From: Vairimorpha ceranae
Taxonomy: Eukaryota; Microsporidia; Nosematidae
Direction of reading: 5' to 3'
Length of the DNA: 11,613 bases
Assembly: GCF_000988165.1 (NCBI RefSeq)
Contig: NW_020169399.1
Coordinates: 1 to 11,613, forward strand
Part shown: piece after piece, positions 10,359-11,613 of the stretch
Layout: every line of letters begins with the position of its first letter
Numbering within the stretch: position 1 is the first letter of the stretch
Notes under the pieces: model-generated
The model's database searches: none
The model's input: only the letters and a program-made list of their open reading frames with translations
Told to the model about the DNA's origin: nothing
Program-made: the position numbers and the translations under genes

Positions 10359-11362
10359 AACAAATAATTTTTTAATAAAGAAAGTTAGTTACATTTGTTG
10401 TTACTTATAGAAATTAAAAAAAATTATATAACGTTTAAAAATAATTTATTTGTTGTTTATAAATTTCGCAATTTAATTAAAAATTGGCTATAAATTTATA
10501 TAAACATTACTTATTATGAATTATCTTTTACTCAAAAAAACTAATTGTGTGAATATTATTAAGACTAGAATATTTTACAAGAAAGCGATGTATAAATTCT
10601 TATATTTTATTGAAATTAGTTGATAAGTAAGAAAAAATATTATAATTTTTTTTATTGTATAAAATTCTATCTTTGCTGTTTCTTTTGTAAATATATGAAT
10701 AACATATGTCATTAGTTAATACTAAATATTATAAGCTACAAAGAAATAATATTAATTTAGATAAAACAATTTTTAAAAAAAATTGAAGTATACTATATAA
10801 TGCGTAAATAAAGTAATTTACAATCTTTTAAAAAACAAACAATAAAATAAAAGACAATATCTAAAACAAATTAATTTCTTGTAAACATATAACTTTTATT
10901 AGATAAAATTTTTAATTAATATAGCAATTGAACAATGTTGAAACCAACTGAAATAATGTTTTTATAAAAAATAAATTTTTTTAACAAACAACTTTAATTT
11001 AACTTTAAAAATTCCAAATCAATAAGGAAAGTATATAAGACACATTTTTTTCAAATTTTAATTTTTATATCTAGAAGATACTGTAATTTTATCTTAAAAT
11101 AATTAAAAAATATTTAAAATTAAAAAGTTATATTTACACAAAAATTATATTTTAATCTGCATATGAAATGGTTAAAATTTATGTACAATATTTTTTACAT
11201 TAAAATGTCAAGAATATGCTGATAAGTTTTTTAAAAGCAAAAAATATTTTGAATAATTTTAGCTAAATAACAATTTCTTTTATTTTTTTTAATAAAAGAT
11301 AAAATTTTAATTAAAATAATTTTCAAATTTTTATAGAATTTTATTATAAATAGAAAAAATTA
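10359..11362. other. AT-rich spacer of about 1 kb without genes
   Basis: Almost continuous A/T sequence, with long A and T runs and stops in all frames. I see no RNA gene, repeat array or decayed coding patch. Its right end must serve as promoter for the gene beginning at 11373. Confidence 0.6.
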
Positions 11363-11372
11363 TGCAACCCTT
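11363..11372 (+). promoter_or_regulatory. CCC-like start motif of the right-edge gene
   Basis: GCAACCCTTATG places CCC two nt before the ATG at 11373. The spacing is slightly shorter than at the other genes (three to five nt), but the sequence otherwise matches and argues for this start over in-frame ATGs at 11421 and 11469. Confidence 0.5.
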
Positions 11373-11613
11373 ATGTTTAAGTTGATTTTTTTAAATTTTT
11401 TAGGTGGTTGTATCAGGAAAATGGGCCGGGTTTACATACGGTATGAAATAAAAAACCAAGTACTTACTATGGCGTCGACGCACGTCAATCCTTTTCCAGT
11501 AGAACCACTTATTAAAGAAATAAAGACGTTTGCACGGAATTCAAATTTTGATGATAATTTTGCGCGATTATTATTATATACTAATTATGTATGGAGAAAT
11601 GCTAAAGAATCTG
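11373..11613 (+). CDS. 5' part of an unrecognised gene, cut by the window end
   Basis: An open plus-strand frame of 80 codons that continues past the window. It begins MFKLIFLNFLGGCIRK, then MGRVYIRYEIKNQVLT, then MASTHVNPFPVEPLIKEIKT, and has RLLLYTNYVWRNAKES at the edge. The base composition changes sharply here (GGGCCGGG, GCGTCGACGCACGTC), as expected on entering a gene. Three in-frame Met codons are possible starts (11373, 11421, 11469); the CCC motif favours the first. The second part looks helical and cytosolic. The first 11 residues are mildly hydrophobic but too short to call a signal peptide. An intron near the T-rich AAATTTTTTAG at 11393-11403 was considered, but the splice tried led to an early stop. 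I do not recognise the family. Confidence 0.6.
   Translation, partial: MFKLIFLNFLGGCIRKMGRVYIRYEIKNQVLTMASTHVNPFPVEPLIKEIKTFARNSNFDDNFARLLLYTNYVWRNAKES

Noticed and set aside
11374..11403. Possible spliceosomal intron after the first codons of the right-edge gene
   Set aside because: The 3' end AAATTTTTTAG looks intron-like, but there is no GTAAGT donor and the splices tried put the coding frame out of register with an early stop.

Overview
The window reads as a fragment of a microsporidian nuclear genome: extremely AT-rich, with intronless eukaryotic genes. Three conserved genes are confidently recognised: the AAA+ ATPase CDC48/p97, an MscS-type mechanosensitive channel and a NudC-type CS-domain protein. 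All three, plus two orphan membrane-protein genes and a truncated gene at the right edge, have a C-rich triplet (CCC) 2-5 nt before the ATG. This matches the CCC-like start-proximal motif described for microsporidia, whose mRNAs have very short 5' leaders. The motif gives consistent start choices across the window. I cannot name the species. The long non-coding stretches point to a relaxed microsporidian genome rather than a compact Encephalitozoon-like one.

Left half (1-4,500): everything interpretable lies on the minus strand. A decayed gene (about 39-960) ends in a clear transmembrane segment and is broken by several stops and frame changes. Next come an intact 125-aa membrane protein (1718-2095), a second decayed coding relic (about 2746-3177) and an intact 127-aa protein with a C-terminal membrane anchor (4089-4472). 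They are separated by AT-only spacers. Together they look like a fast-turnover locus of orphan membrane proteins flanking a conserved block.

Centre (4,700-9,800): the conserved block. CDC48 (minus) and the MscS channel (plus) are divergent across a 477-bp spacer. MscS and NudC converge with only 34 bp between their stop codons, so their 3' UTRs almost certainly overlap. CDC48 segregates and unfolds ubiquitylated proteins, NudC is an HSP90-type co-chaperone, and MscS relieves osmotic or membrane tension. The neighbourhood does not suggest a shared pathway.

Right part (9,800-11,613): about 1.5 kb of AT-rich DNA interrupted by one island of about 110 bp with much higher GC (10,189-10,309). It holds a 37-codon open frame on the minus strand (and a 25-codon one on plus), next to a near-perfect 15-bp-arm hairpin. 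At the right edge a new plus-strand gene begins at 11,373 and runs out of the window; I do not recognise it.

The most unusual items are the CCC start-motif set, the decaying minus-strand membrane-protein cluster, the inverted repeat that embeds the start of the 125-aa gene, and the GC island with its micro-ORF.
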